Under the pieces are notes generated by a model, which did no database searches, was not told the origin of the DNA, and saw only the letters and a program-made list of their open reading frames with translations. Shown piece after piece: positions 26,648-35,465 of a DNA stretch of 64,000 nt. Source of the stretch: Novosphingobium sp. FSW06-99 (lineage in GTDB: Bacteria; Pseudomonadota; Alphaproteobacteria; Sphingomonadales; Sphingomonadaceae). Numbering within the stretch: position 1 is the first letter of the stretch; every line of letters begins with the position of its first letter. The position numbers and the translations under genes were made by a program. The DNA is taken from the NCBI RefSeq assembly GCF_001519065.1, contig NZ_KQ954256.1:137432-201431 (forward strand), read 5' to 3'.

Positions 26648-27262
26648 ATGCTGATCCGCTCCCATGCCCTGCTCTGTGCCGCGCGCGCGCATGGCGAACA
26701 TGGCGCGGTGGTGCGCGCGCTGACCGCCGAACACGGGCTGGTTGCGGCCTATGTGGCGGGCGCGCGAGGGCGCGAACTGCGCCCGGTACTGATCCCCGGC
26801 AACACCCTGGCGATCGAATTGCGCGCGCGCGGCAACAGCCAGTTGCCCTCCGCGCGGTGCGAACTGGTGGTCAGCCGCGCGCCATGGCTGTCCGAACCAC
26901 TGCCCGCCGCCGGGATCGGCTGGGTCACCGCGCTGGCCGCCGCAACCTTGCCCGAAGGCCATCCCTATCCGGCTATCCACGCCGCGCTGGAGGCCGCGCT
27001 CGATGCGATCTGCCATGCCCCCTCGGCGCGCGGCTGGGCGCGGGTGCTGGCGGGGTACGAAGCGCTGTTGCTGCGCGAAGTCGGCTATGGCACGGCGCCA
27101 CTGCCCCCGCCCGAAGAAAGCTGGCCCGATCTGCTGGCCCGGCTCGACCGCCAGGGCCACGCGCTGACCTCGCGGATGTTTGGCGATCGCGGCCAAAGCC
27201 GCGTGATCGCCGCGCGCGAACACCTGATCGAACGCCTGCGCCGCATTGACCCGGACAGTTGA
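26648..27262 (+). CDS. recO: DNA repair protein RecO
   Basis: A 204-residue RecO protein, which with RecF and RecR loads RecA on gapped DNA. The N-terminal OB-fold is visible as LIRSHALLCAARAHGEHGAV and VRALTAEHGLVAAYVAGARG, and the helical C-terminal region follows. No cysteine zinc site is present. Length is shorter than the E. coli protein but usual for alphaproteobacteria. ATG 26648 follows GGCCC and no good Shine-Dalgarno. Followed by leuB after 45 bp. Confidence 0.88.
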   Translation: MLIRSHALLCAARAHGEHGAVVRALTAEHGLVAAYVAGARGRELRPVLIPGNTLAIELRARGNSQLPSARCELVVSRAPWLSEPLPAAGIGWVTALAAATLPEGHPYPAIHAALEAALDAICHAPSARGWARVLAGYEALLLREVGYGTAPLPPPEESWPDLLARLDRQGHALTSRMFGDRGQSRVIAAREHLIERLRRIDPDS

Positions 27263-27307
27263 GCGCGGCAAAGGGGCCGCTTTGATTGCAACGGGACAAG
27301 GCTGGCC

Positions 27308-28363
27308 ATGAAAATTGCGGTGTTGCCGGGCGACGGCATCGGTCCGGAAGTCACGCACGAGGCGGTGCGCGTGATCGCGGCGCTCGATCTGGGCATCGAT
27401 CTGCAGTGGGCACCGGTCGGCGGCGCCGCCTACAAGGCGCATGGCCACCCGCTGCCCGCCGACACGCTGGCCGTGGCGCAAGCCTCGGATGCCATCCTGT
27501 TCGGCGCGGTGGGCGATCCCGATTGCGATGCGCTCGATCGCCATCTGCGCCCCGAACAGGCCATTCTGGGCCTGCGCAAGGCCCTGACCCTGTTTGCCAA
27601 CTTGCGCCCGGCGCAAGTGTTTGCCGGGCTGGAGGCGCGTTCGGCGCTGCGGCCGGAAATCGCCGCCCTGATCGACATGGTGATCGTGCGCGAGCTGAAC
27701 GGCGATGTCTATTTCGGCGAAAAAGGCTTTCGCACCAACGCTGCGGGCGAACGCGAAGGCTATGACGTGATGTCCTACAGCACGTCCGAGGTGGAACGCA
27801 TCGCCCATGTCGCCTTTCGCACCGCACAGGGCCGCAAGCGCCGCGTGTGCTCGGTCGACAAGGCCAATGTGCTGGAAACCTCGCAACTGTGGCGCGATGT
27901 GGTGATCGAGGTGGCGCGTGCCTATCCCGACGTCGCGATCGAACACATGTATGTCGACAACGCGGCGATGCAACTGGTGAAGAACCCGGGCCATTTCGAC
28001 GTGGTGCTGACGGGCAACCTGTTCGGCGATATCCTGTCGGACCAGGCCAGCATGTGCGTGGGCTCGATCGGCCTGCTCGCATCGGCCTCGCTCGGCGCGC
28101 ACCAGACCGCGCATGGCACGTTCGGCCTCTATGAACCGATCCACGGTTCGGCGCCCGATATCGCCGGCCAGGGCCTGGCCAATCCGATGGCGACGATCCT
28201 GTCGGCGGCGATGCTGCTGCGTCATTCGCTGGGCCTGGCCCCTGCCGCCGACCGGATCGAGGCGGCCGTGGCGGCGGCGCTGGCCGACGGTGTCCTGTCG
28301 CGGGACCTGGGCGGGAACGCGCGAACCACGGAAATAGGTGACGCCGTGCTCACAAGGTTGTAA
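27308..28363 (+). CDS. leuB: 3-isopropylmalate dehydrogenase
   Basis: A 351-residue NAD-dependent oxidative decarboxylase of leucine synthesis, converting 3-isopropylmalate to 2-oxoisocaproate. Typical motifs are [20 protein letters not shown] near the start, [16 protein letters not shown](N)GDVYFGEKG, the metal-binding [11 protein letters not shown] and [13 protein letters not shown], and [15 protein letters not shown]. Length is standard. Starts at ATG 27308 after GGACAAGGCTGGCC. Followed by the glycosyltransferase with 11 bp, and the two may be co-transcribed. leuA, leuC and leuD are not in the window. Confidence 0.96.
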   Translation: MKIAVLPGDGIGPEVTHEAVRVIAALDLGIDLQWAPVGGAAYKAHGHPLPADTLAVAQASDAILFGAVGDPDCDALDRHLRPEQAILGLRKALTLFANLRPAQVFAGLEARSALRPEIAALIDMVIVRELNGDVYFGEKGFRTNAAGEREGYDVMSYSTSEVERIAHVAFRTAQGRKRRVCSVDKANVLETSQLWRDVVIEVARAYPDVAIEHMYVDNAAMQLVKNPGHFDVVLTGNLFGDILSDQASMCVGSIGLLASASLGAHQTAHGTFGLYEPIHGSAPDIAGQGLANPMATILSAAMLLRHSLGLAPAADRIEAAVAAALADGVLSRDLGGNARTTEIGDAVLTRL

Positions 28364-28374
28364 GCGCGCGGCCC

Positions 28375-29505
28375 ATGCTTCAACTCGCAGTCATACTTCC
28401 AACCTACAACGAGCGTGCGAATATCGCGCGCATGGTCGAACGCATCGACGCCGCGCTGACCGGCTACACCTGGGAAGCGATCTTCGTCGATGACAACAGC
28501 CCGGACGGCACCGGCGACGAAGTGCGCCGCATCGCGCAGGCCGATCCGCGCATCCGCGTGATCGAACGGATCGGGCGCCGGGGCCTTGCCTCGGCGGCGA
28601 TCGAGGGCATGTGTGCCAGCGCGGCGCCGATCGTGGCGGTGATGGACGCCGACGGACAGCACGATCCCGCGCTGTTGCCGGGCATGTTCGCGGCGATCAC
28701 CAGCGGTGAATACGATGTCGCCTATGCCTCGCGCTTTGCCGAGGGCGCCAGCACCGAGGCCTGGGGCCGACCCGATCGCGTGAAAGCATCGGGCATTGCC
28801 AATGCCATCGCCCGGCGCGTGACCGGGGTAGACCTGAGCGACCCGATGAGCGGCTTTTTCATGCTGCACGGCGAAACCTTGCGCGCCGATGCGCATCGCC
28901 TGTCGGGGGTTGGCTTCAAGATCCTGCTCGATATCCTGGCCACGGTCGATCGCCCCTTGCGGGTCAAGGAATTCCCCCTCAATTTTGCCGCCCGCATGGA
29001 CGGCGAATCCAAACTGGACAGAACAGTCGTGTTCGAATTTCTGATCGGCCTTTACGACAAATGGCTGGGGCGGATCATCCCGACCCGGTTTGCGCTGTTC
29101 GCTACGGTGGGCGCGATGGGCGTCGCGGTGAACTTTGCGGTGCTGTGGCTGGTGCTGAGCGTGATCTTGCGCGAACGCTTTGTCTATGGCCACTGGGTGG
29201 TGGGCGAAACCACCTTCATCATCGCCAATGTGATCGCCGCGCTGACCGCGATGACGTTCAACTTCGTGCTGAACAACGAACTGACGTATGCGGAAAAGCG
29301 GCTGCGCGGGCTGATTCCGCTGTTCAAGGGCTGGGCCAAGTTCTTCCTGACCTGCGCGATCGGCATCCTGTCGCAGATCGCCAGCACCGACGCGCTCAAA
29401 CGGCTGCACGTCAACGACGCGCTGGCCGTGCTGGGCGGGATCATCCTTGCCTCGGTGTGGAACTTTGCGCTGTCGAGCAAGTTCGTGTGGGGCAAATACG
29501 GCTGA
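28375..29505 (+). CDS. Polyprenol-phosphate mannosyltransferase-like protein with GtrA domain
   Basis: A 376-residue two-domain protein. The N-terminal GT2 domain resembles dolichol-phosphate mannose synthase: AVILPTYNERANIARMVERI, FVDDNSPDGTGDE (about 38-50), MDADGQHDP at 90-98 and SGFFMLH. Residues of about 238-372 form a GtrA-type region with four hydrophobic segments (TRFALFATVGAMGVAVNFAV and VWNFALSSKFVW). Such proteins transfer a sugar from GDP- or UDP-sugar to undecaprenyl phosphate, and could supply lipid-linked sugar to the PMT-type enzyme at 31761-33131. Sugar identity is not proven. Starts at ATG 28375, 11 bp after leuB. Confidence 0.85.
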   Translation: MLQLAVILPTYNERANIARMVERIDAALTGYTWEAIFVDDNSPDGTGDEVRRIAQADPRIRVIERIGRRGLASAAIEGMCASAAPIVAVMDADGQHDPALLPGMFAAITSGEYDVAYASRFAEGASTEAWGRPDRVKASGIANAIARRVTGVDLSDPMSGFFMLHGETLRADAHRLSGVGFKILLDILATVDRPLRVKEFPLNFAARMDGESKLDRTVVFEFLIGLYDKWLGRIIPTRFALFATVGAMGVAVNFAVLWLVLSVILRERFVYGHWVVGETTFIIANVIAALTAMTFNFVLNNELTYAEKRLRGLIPLFKGWAKFFLTCAIGILSQIASTDALKRLHVNDALAVLGGIILASVWNFALSSKFVWGKYG

Positions 29506-29520
29506 CCGTCGGCCAAGAGT

Positions 29521-29709
29521 CTGACCCGAAACGCGCGAAAGGGCGCGTTTCGAAGTCGGCACCGGCCCGCTCCCCGTGACGAAGAACACGAAAACGTCCG
29601 GGGGACGTTTTCGCTGAGGAGCCGACCACCCATAGGATACCTATAGTAGGGTGGTCGGGTGGGGGAGCGGGCCGGTGCCGACTTCCCGACACGCCAGTGT
29701 CGGGTCAGG
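29521..29709. repeat. Palindromic intergenic repeat, copy B (with internal insertion)
   Basis: A multi-hairpin element. First a 10-bp stem (29527-29536 with 29543-29552). Then a long palindrome: arm 1 is split into 29552-29575 and 29622-29631, arm 2 is intact at 29649-29685, and the AT-rich core between reads ATAGGATACC. Between the two pieces of arm 1 sits a 46-bp insertion (29576-29621) that itself contains a perfect 11-bp inverted repeat (29589-29599 with 29603-29613). A last stem is 29685-29692 with 29697-29704. The outer bases CTGACCCGA and TCGGGTCAG mirror each other. It lies between the convergent mannosyltransferase-like and SulP genes. Confidence 0.72.
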
Positions 29710-29714
29710 CACTA

Positions 29715-29743
29715 AAAAAGGGGGCCCGCAAGGCCCCCTTTTT
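29715..29743. terminator. Bidirectional terminator
   Basis: A 12-bp stem (AAAAAGGGGGCC with GGCCCCCTTTTT) and a 5-base CGCAA loop, with A and T runs on either side. It can serve both the mannosyltransferase-like gene (+) and SulP (-), which converge here. Confidence 0.8.
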
Positions 29744-31371
29744 CATGCAACCCGCCGCAGCGCCGCCGCCAGGCTAGCCACGCGCTCGGCACCGGCAAAG
29801 CGTGGTCGGGTGCGCGCGAGTGTGGCCCATACCGGGCGGGGCATATCGCACAGGATCACCCGCGCGCCGCGTTCGCGCGCGCGGCGCACCACCGTTTCCA
29901 GCACGTGGACGCCCGAACTGTCGATATAGGGCACGCGGTCCAGCCGCAGGATGACCGCGCGCGGGTTGCCGCCGATGCGGCCCAGCGCCTCGACCATTTC
30001 GCTGGCCGCGCCAAAGAACATCGGCCCGGCGATGCGAAACACCTCGACGCCGGGCGGCAGAGCCGCGCGCTGGTCGGGGTCTTCGACGCTGTCGTCGTCT
30101 TCCAGCACGCCGGTCGCCTCGCTCATGCGCGCCATGAACAGCAGGCTGGCCAGGGTGACACCCACGCCGATCGCCACCGTCAGATCGACGAACACCGTCA
30201 GGGCGAACGTCAGCAGCAACAGCGCGCGTTCGCCCGCATCCATCCGCAACAGCGCGCGAAAGCGTTCGATCTCGCTCATCCCCCAGGCCACGATCAGCAG
30301 AATCGCGGCGAGCGCGGGCATCGGCACATAGGCCACCAGCTTTCCCGCGACGAGCAGGATCACCAACAGGAACCCGGCATGTGCCATGCCCGCCACCGGG
30401 GTCTGCGCGCCCGCGCGGATATTGGTCGCGGTGCGCGCGATCGCGCCGGTCGCGGGCAACCCGCCGAACAGCGCCGAGGCCATGTTGGCAACGCCCTGCC
30501 CGACCAGTTCCTGCCCCGAACGGTGGCGGAAACCGGTCATCCCGTCGGCCACCACCGCGGACAGCAGCGCCTCGATCCCGGCCAGAAAGGCAATCGTGAA
30601 CGCCGAAGGCAGCACATCGCGCACGATGCCAAGGCCCAGATGCGGCACGTGCGGCAGCGGCAACCCGGTCGGCATCGCCGGAAAGCGCTGCCCCACGGTT
30701 TCCACCGGCAGATGCAGCAACGCCACCCCCAGCCCCGCCGCGACAATCGCGATGAGATAGCCGGGGAGGCGCGGATTGATCCGCCGCAGTCCCAGGATCA
30801 AAGCCAGCGTGCCCAGCCCGACCCCCACCGTGGCGGGCGAGATCGTGCCGACCGCGCCCGCATAGGCGGCCCATTTGCCGATGAATTCGGCCGGCACACG
30901 GCCCGCGTGCAACCCCAGAAAATCGCCCACTTCGCCCGACGCGATGATCACCGCGATCCCGGCGGTAAACCCCGTGACCACCGGCATCGGCACATAGCGC
31001 ATCAGCCGCCCGACCCCGGCATAGCCCGCCACGATCAGGATCACCCCGGCCATCAGCGTCGCCGCCAGCAACCCGTCATAGCCATGGCGCGCGATCACCC
31101 CCGCGATCACCACCACGAACGCGCCGGTCGGCCCGCCCACTTGCACCCGGCTGCCGCCCAGCGCCGAAATCAGGAATCCGGCGATGATCGCGGTGACCAG
31201 CCCCCGGTCGGGCGAGGCGCCGCTGGCGATCGCCAGCGCCATCGACAACGGCAGCGCGACGATCGCCACGGTCAGCCCGGCGACCAGATCGGCGCGCAAC
31301 CGCGCCGGGCCATAGCCTTCGCGCAACACGGTCACCAGCTTGGGCGTAAAGGCCAGCGGCAGGCGCATCAT
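29743..31371 (-). CDS. SulP-family anion transporter with STAS domain
   Basis: A 542-residue inner-membrane transporter of sulfate, bicarbonate or related anions. About ten hydrophobic segments (from ADLVAGLTVAIVALPLSMAL to about residue 410) are followed by a C-terminal STAS domain (about 430-540; GVEVFRIAGPMFFGAASEM and the VPYIDSSGVHVLE strand). Typical is VGGPTGAFVVVIAG in the second or third helix. The exact substrate is not clear. Start at ATG 31371, overlapping the XRE regulator stop by four bases, so the two are coupled and probably regulated together. Terminator at 29715-29743. Confidence 0.9.
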   Translation of the reverse strand: MMRLPLAFTPKLVTVLREGYGPARLRADLVAGLTVAIVALPLSMALAIASGASPDRGLVTAIIAGFLISALGGSRVQVGGPTGAFVVVIAGVIARHGYDGLLAATLMAGVILIVAGYAGVGRLMRYVPMPVVTGFTAGIAVIIASGEVGDFLGLHAGRVPAEFIGKWAAYAGAVGTISPATVGVGLGTLALILGLRRINPRLPGYLIAIVAAGLGVALLHLPVETVGQRFPAMPTGLPLPHVPHLGLGIVRDVLPSAFTIAFLAGIEALLSAVVADGMTGFRHRSGQELVGQGVANMASALFGGLPATGAIARTATNIRAGAQTPVAGMAHAGFLLVILLVAGKLVAYVPMPALAAILLIVAWGMSEIERFRALLRMDAGERALLLLTFALTVFVDLTVAIGVGVTLASLLFMARMSEATGVLEDDDSVEDPDQRAALPPGVEVFRIAGPMFFGAASEMVEALGRIGGNPRAVILRLDRVPYIDSSGVHVLETVVRRARERGARVILCDMPRPVWATLARTRPRFAGAERVASLAAALRRVA

Positions 31372-31685
31372 TCGTGGCTTTGCCGGGGCGGCTGGTCAAA
31401 CAGCAACGATCCTGCACGCACCGCGTCGGCGCCCTGCCCCGGCTCGCGCAGGCGAACCCCGCGCCCGGTGCCCGCCGACGGTGCATGTTCGCCCAGGATC
31501 TCGATGCCTGCGCCTTCGAGCGCACGGATCAGCCGCATCAATTTGTCGACGGTGCCGCGCACTTCGCCGCTGGCCGCTTCCATCCGCTGGATGGTCGGCA
31601 ACGACACCCCGGCAAGTTCCGCCAGTTGGCGCTGGTCAATCCCCAGCAGGGCGCGCGCGGCCCTGATCTGCGCAGCAACGATCAT
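31368..31685 (-). CDS. XRE-family regulator
   Basis: A 105-residue DNA-binding protein with a complete helix-turn-helix at about 4-60: QIRAARALLGIDQRQLAELA and GVSLPTIQRMEAASGEVRGT. The tail is short and shows no ligand domain. Its gene overlaps SulP by four bases (ATGA) and starts five bases after a near-perfect operator-like palindrome (31691-31717), which suggests that it controls itself and the transporter. Whether it acts as repressor or activator cannot be read from the sequence. Confidence 0.85.
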   Translation of the reverse strand: MIVAAQIRAARALLGIDQRQLAELAGVSLPTIQRMEAASGEVRGTVDKLMRLIRALEGAGIEILGEHAPSAGTGRGVRLREPGQGADAVRAGSLLFDQPPRQSHE

Positions 31686-31690
31686 ACATG

Positions 31691-31717
31691 TATCCTGATG
31701 CTTCAGACATCAGGATA
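31691..31717. promoter_or_regulatory. Palindrome upstream of the XRE-SulP operon
   Basis: Perfect 10-bp inverted repeat TATCCTGATG (31691-31700) and CATCAGGATA (31708-31717), separated by seven bases, six bases before the XRE start codon. The position fits an autoregulatory operator overlapping promoter and leader. No other copy was noticed in the window. Confidence 0.6.
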
Positions 31718-31760
31718 GATACACCAATTCGGCGCTCTGCCAAGTCGCGTGATGCAGCGC

Positions 31761-33131
31761 TCAGCGCCAGCTTTTCAGCCACATATAGTCGAGATAGGCT
31801 TTCTTGCCCGGCAGGGGCCCGGCCGAAATGATCGGATAAAAGCCGATGAACACCACCGCCGTCACCGCCAGGGCAGTGCGGCCCGGCCATTTCAGCCCGG
31901 CATCCCACCACCGCCCGAGCACCAGCGCCAGCGCCGCGATCAGGAAACAGGCAGCCAGCTCATAGTGGTAATAGAACTGCACCGGCTTGCCGTTCATCGC
32001 CCAGAAAATCAGGCTGAGCACATAGAGCACCACGATCAGCGCGGGCAGCCCCTGGCCCTTCCAGCCCTTCCACGCGCACCAGCCCAGCGCGGGCAATCCG
32101 GCCAGCATCGAGAACGGATTGCCCAGCATCAGGATGCCGCGCTGATCGCCGTCGATATGTTCATACAGGAACCAGATCGGGCGCAAGTTGAAGATCCATT
32201 GCCACCACCGGCTCATATAGCGGTGCGGCTTGACCACGCTGTCCTGCAATTTCAGCATGTAGCTTTGCCACGGGATCACCCCGCGCAGCGTCATCGGCTG
32301 CACTTTGTAGAAGAACGCCGGGGCAAACGTGGCCAGATAGACCACTATCGGCAGCAGCCCCAGCCACAGCGCAGCCTCGGCCAGCGAGACCCCGCGCACC
32401 GGGCCCGCACGCGTGGCAAACAGCCAACGCCCCAGCCCGCGCAACACGCCGCGCACATGCGCTGGACGGCGCCAGCCGATCAGATCGAGCGCGGCGGCGC
32501 GTTGCCAGGCAAACAACAGCCCCGGCACCACCATCAGCGGCGCACCGTTCCATTTGCCGCCCAGCGACAGGCCAAAGAACATGCCCGCCAGCGCCAGATG
32601 CACGCGCCCGCCGCGCCGGTCGGCCCAGTGCGGGCGCGCGGCAAGCGCCCATTGCCACATCCCCAGCGCCAGCATCGAGGCCATCGCCATGTCGAGCATG
32701 CCGATGCGCGACAGGATGAACCAGATGAAATCAGTCGCCAGCAGGAACGTGAACAGCAGCGCCACGCGCCGCGATGCCGACACCCACCACATCGCGCGCG
32801 AGGCCGCCAGCAGCCCCACCGTGCCCAGGATCAGATTGGGGAACCGCCAGCCGAACGGATGATCGCCGAACAGCCGCATGCCGATCGCGATCATTTCCTT
32901 GCCCAGCAGGGGATGTTCGGGATTGAGCCGCCGGGTCAGGTCGATCAGGCGCCGCGCGGCGGGAATATAGTGGATCTCGTCAAACATCATCTTCGACGGT
33001 ATCGCCAGGCGGCACAGGCCCAGCAGGAAGAACCCCGCGACCAGCACCAGCGTGGCCGCCAGCGGATCGCGCCGGTCAACAAGGGTACGCATGGCCCGCG
33101 CCGGGGCAGCAAGAATATCAGACCTGGGCAT
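31761..33131 (-). CDS. PMT-type (GT39) lipid-dependent glycosyltransferase
   Basis: A 456-residue inner-membrane protein with about ten helices. The N-terminal catalytic loop has MMFDEIHYIPAARR (D51, E52), followed by NPEHPLLGKEMIAIG (72-78), as in the protein O-mannosyltransferase family, and a periplasmic domain with FGWRFPNLILG and the C-terminal segment typical of bacterial PMTs. Family members mannosylate serine/threonine of exported proteins using polyprenyl-phosphate mannose. The synthase-like gene at 28375 could provide this donor. Start ATG 33131. Single gene, with metZ divergent 95 bp away. Confidence 0.82.
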   Translation of the reverse strand: MPRSDILAAPARAMRTLVDRRDPLAATLVLVAGFFLLGLCRLAIPSKMMFDEIHYIPAARRLIDLTRRLNPEHPLLGKEMIAIGMRLFGDHPFGWRFPNLILGTVGLLAASRAMWWVSASRRVALLFTFLLATDFIWFILSRIGMLDMAMASMLALGMWQWALAARPHWADRRGGRVHLALAGMFFGLSLGGKWNGAPLMVVPGLLFAWQRAAALDLIGWRRPAHVRGVLRGLGRWLFATRAGPVRGVSLAEAALWLGLLPIVVYLATFAPAFFYKVQPMTLRGVIPWQSYMLKLQDSVVKPHRYMSRWWQWIFNLRPIWFLYEHIDGDQRGILMLGNPFSMLAGLPALGWCAWKGWKGQGLPALIVVLYVLSLIFWAMNGKPVQFYYHYELAACFLIAALALVLGRWWDAGLKWPGRTALAVTAVVFIGFYPIISAGPLPGKKAYLDYMWLKSWR

Positions 33132-33226
33132 CGCTGGCAGCGCGCATACGCGAAAGGCGCCGGGATTGGTAGCGTCCTCGCAAATCCGGCTCGCCCCTTC
33201 GCCGCAATTCGATTATGGGCCCACGC

Positions 33227-34435
33227 ATGAAACGCACGACAGGACAGGATCGCTCGATCACGCGCCACTGGCGCCCCGCCACACAGGCCATTCGCGGGGG
33301 CACCTGGCGCTCTGAAATGGGCGAAACGAGCGAGGCACTGTTCCTCACCTCGGGGTACACCTATGACGATGCCGCCACCGTGGCGGCGCGGTTTGCCGGT
33401 GAACAGGACGGGATGACGTATTCCCGCCTGCAGAACCCCACCGTGCAGATGCTCGAAGAACGCATCGCCCTGCTCGAAGGGGCAGAGGCCTGCCGCGCGC
33501 AAGCCAGCGGCATGGCGGCGATGACCACCGCCCTGCTGTGCCAGTTGTCGGCGGGCGATCACATCGTCGCGGCCAAGGCGGCGTTCGGATCGTGCCGCTG
33601 GCTGGTCGACAACCTGCTGCCGCGTTTTGGCGTGGCGGGCACCACCATCGATGCCAACGACAACGCCGCGTGGGAGGCCGCGATCCGGCCCAATACCAAA
33701 GTGTTCTTTTTCGAAAGCCCGGCCAATCCGACGATGGATGTGGTCGATCTGGAATTCATCTGCACCCTGGCGCGCAAGCACGGCATCATCACCGTGGTCG
33801 ACAACGCCTTTGCCACCAGCGCGCTGCAAAAGCCGATGGAATTCGGCGCCGATGTCGTCGCCTATTCCGCCACCAAGATGATGGATGGCCAGGGCCGCGT
33901 GCTGGCGGGCGCGGTGTGCGGATCGGATGCGTTCATCAATGACGTGCTGTTGCCGTTTCAGCGCAACACCGGGCCCAATATCGCCCCGTTCAACGCCTGG
34001 GTCGTGCTCAAGGGGCTTGAAACGCTGGACTTGCGGATTTTCCGCCAGAGCGAAAACGCGCTGAAGGTCGCCGAATTCCTCGAAACGCGCGTGCCCCGCG
34101 TGCTCTACCCGTTCCTGGCCAGCCATCCGCAGCACGCGCTGGCCAAAAAGCAGATGAAAGCGGGCGGTTCGATCCTGTCGATCGAACTCGACGGCGGCCG
34201 GGCCGAGGCGCACGGGCTGCTCGATGCGCTGGAGCTGGTCGACATTTCCAACAACATCGGCGATTCGCGCTCGCTGATGTGCCATCCGGCCTCGTCGACG
34301 CACCATGGCGTGGGGCCGGAAACGCGCGCCGACATGGGCGTCGGCGAAAACATGCTGCGGCTGAACGTGGGTCTGGAAGACCCGCAGGACGTGATCGACG
34401 ATCTCGACCAGGCCCTGCGCAAAATCGGCCTGTAA
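33227..34435 (+). CDS. metZ: O-succinylhomoserine sulfhydrylase
   Basis: A 402-residue PLP enzyme of methionine synthesis that makes homocysteine from O-succinylhomoserine (or O-acetylhomoserine) and sulfide. It belongs to the Cys/Met metabolism family: GYTYDDAATVAARFAGEQDG and YSRLQNPTVQMLEERIALLE, VDNAFATSALQKP, and the PLP lysine K217 in YSATKMMDGQGR. The absence of a second domain and the start RHWRPATQAIRGG support MetZ over cystathionine gamma-synthase. ATG 33227 chosen; ATG 33215 is also in frame. Followed by a terminator hairpin at 34438-34466. Confidence 0.9.
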   Translation: MKRTTGQDRSITRHWRPATQAIRGGTWRSEMGETSEALFLTSGYTYDDAATVAARFAGEQDGMTYSRLQNPTVQMLEERIALLEGAEACRAQASGMAAMTTALLCQLSAGDHIVAAKAAFGSCRWLVDNLLPRFGVAGTTIDANDNAAWEAAIRPNTKVFFFESPANPTMDVVDLEFICTLARKHGIITVVDNAFATSALQKPMEFGADVVAYSATKMMDGQGRVLAGAVCGSDAFINDVLLPFQRNTGPNIAPFNAWVVLKGLETLDLRIFRQSENALKVAEFLETRVPRVLYPFLASHPQHALAKKQMKAGGSILSIELDGGRAEAHGLLDALELVDISNNIGDSRSLMCHPASSTHHGVGPETRADMGVGENMLRLNVGLEDPQDVIDDLDQALRKIGL

Positions 34436-34437
34436 CC

Positions 34438-34466
34438 AATCCTCCCCGCAACGGGGAGGATTTATT
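34438..34466. terminator. Terminator between metZ and the UbiK-like gene
   Basis: A perfect 11-bp stem (AATCCTCCCCG with CGGGGAGGATT) and a CAA loop, followed by TATT, starts two bases after the metZ stop codon. The right arm reaches the TAA of the UbiK-like gene on the other strand. The same stem, with one mismatch, recurs at 45109-45133. Confidence 0.7.
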
Positions 34467-34713
34467 CGGGCTTGGCGTTTGCCTCCAACGCGGCAATGCG
34501 CGCCTTCAACGCCTCGACTTCCTCGCGCGCGCTGGCGGCCAGGTCTTTCACCGCGTCGAATTCCTCGCGGCTGACGAAATCAAATCCGCCAAAGGCTTCC
34601 TTGGCGCGTTCGCGCACGGTCTCGCCTGCTTCGCGGCCGATCCCGGCGACGGTGCCGGCGGCGCTGTTGAGCAGCTTGACGAAATCGGCGATCAGCGGGT
34701 TTTCGCTTTGCAT
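34462..34713 (-). CDS. UbiK/BMFP-type small coiled-coil protein
   Basis: An 83-residue protein with the BMFP/YqiC fold: an N-terminal amphipathic stretch ENPLIADFVKLLNSAAGTVA, then a C-terminal coiled coil (DAVKDLAASAREEVEALKAR) that continues with IAALEAN. Family members form trimers, bind membranes and assist ubiquinone synthesis (UbiK). Residues and length match the family. Convergent with metZ; the gene ends in its terminator. Symbol withheld because this is an alphaproteobacterial member only distantly similar. Confidence 0.75.
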   Translation of the reverse strand: MQSENPLIADFVKLLNSAAGTVAGIGREAGETVRERAKEAFGGFDFVSREEFDAVKDLAASAREEVEALKARIAALEANAKPE

Positions 34714-34797
34714 GGGGTATGGCCCTGTGAGGAGTTTGGGTAACGGGTCTGAAGCCCGCTAGATGGGAGCGAACCGCCGCCGGGGCAAGGCCGGATT

Positions 34798-35352
34798 TTA
34801 CAACTGCACGCGCACGGCCGCAGCAGGTGCATCCGCGCCATCGGCGCCGGGGTTGAGCTGGAGGAACTGCAGGTTCAGCAGCGAGGCAAAGCACACCCAC
34901 ACCAGATAGGGCAGCAACAGCGCCGCCGCCAGCCGCCGCACCCGCCACGCCAGCGCGATGGTGACACCGACCAGCACGATCAACACACCAATGATCGCCA
35001 ACCCCAGGGTCAGCCGGTGGCCCACAAAGAACACCGGGCTCCAGGTCAGATTAACCGCCAATTGCACGGCAAAGGCCCCCACCGCCAGCCCGCGACCGCG
35101 CGCGCCGCGTGCCGAGGCGATCAGCGCCAACGCCACCCCCATCAGCACATAGAGCACCGACCAGACCACCGGAAACACCAGCGGCGGCGGATAGAGCGCC
35201 GGTTTGTCGAGCATCGCGAACCAGGGGTTGTCGGGCACCGACCCCGATACGCTGGCGGACAGAAAACCAAGGCCAAGGCACAAGGGAACGGTGAACAGCG
35301 ACCAGCGCACGATCACGGCACGAAGCTGGGCATTCGAAGCAATCTGTTGCAT
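34798..35352 (-). CDS. tspO: TspO/MBR family membrane protein
   Basis: A 184-residue protein with five hydrophobic segments, typical of the tryptophan-rich sensory protein family, which binds porphyrins and sterols in the membrane. Motifs include NPWFAMLDKPALYPPPLVFP and VVWSVLYVLMGVALALI, and LTWSPVFFVGHRLTLGLAII followed by the helix ending in LNLQFLQLN. ATG 35352; the longer frame begins with TTG at 35364. The C-terminus has an alanine-rich extension. Alone, 85 bp from the UbiK-like gene. Confidence 0.88.
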   Translation of the reverse strand: MQQIASNAQLRAVIVRWSLFTVPLCLGLGFLSASVSGSVPDNPWFAMLDKPALYPPPLVFPVVWSVLYVLMGVALALIASARGARGRGLAVGAFAVQLAVNLTWSPVFFVGHRLTLGLAIIGVLIVLVGVTIALAWRVRRLAAALLLPYLVWVCFASLLNLQFLQLNPGADGADAPAAAVRVQL

Positions 35353-35465
35353 GGCACCTGACAATTCACCCCACCTGCGCCCGGACCATTTCCGTGGCGC
35401 AAACGCGTGATTCGGGTGGGATATTGGCCGGGCAAATGCTTAATGGCAACGTCACTGTTCCTCCA

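Noticed and set aside
33132..33226. Possible SAM riboswitch before metZ
   Set aside because: SAM-II-type elements precede metZ in some alphaproteobacteria, but I could not align its conserved core to this 95-bp region.
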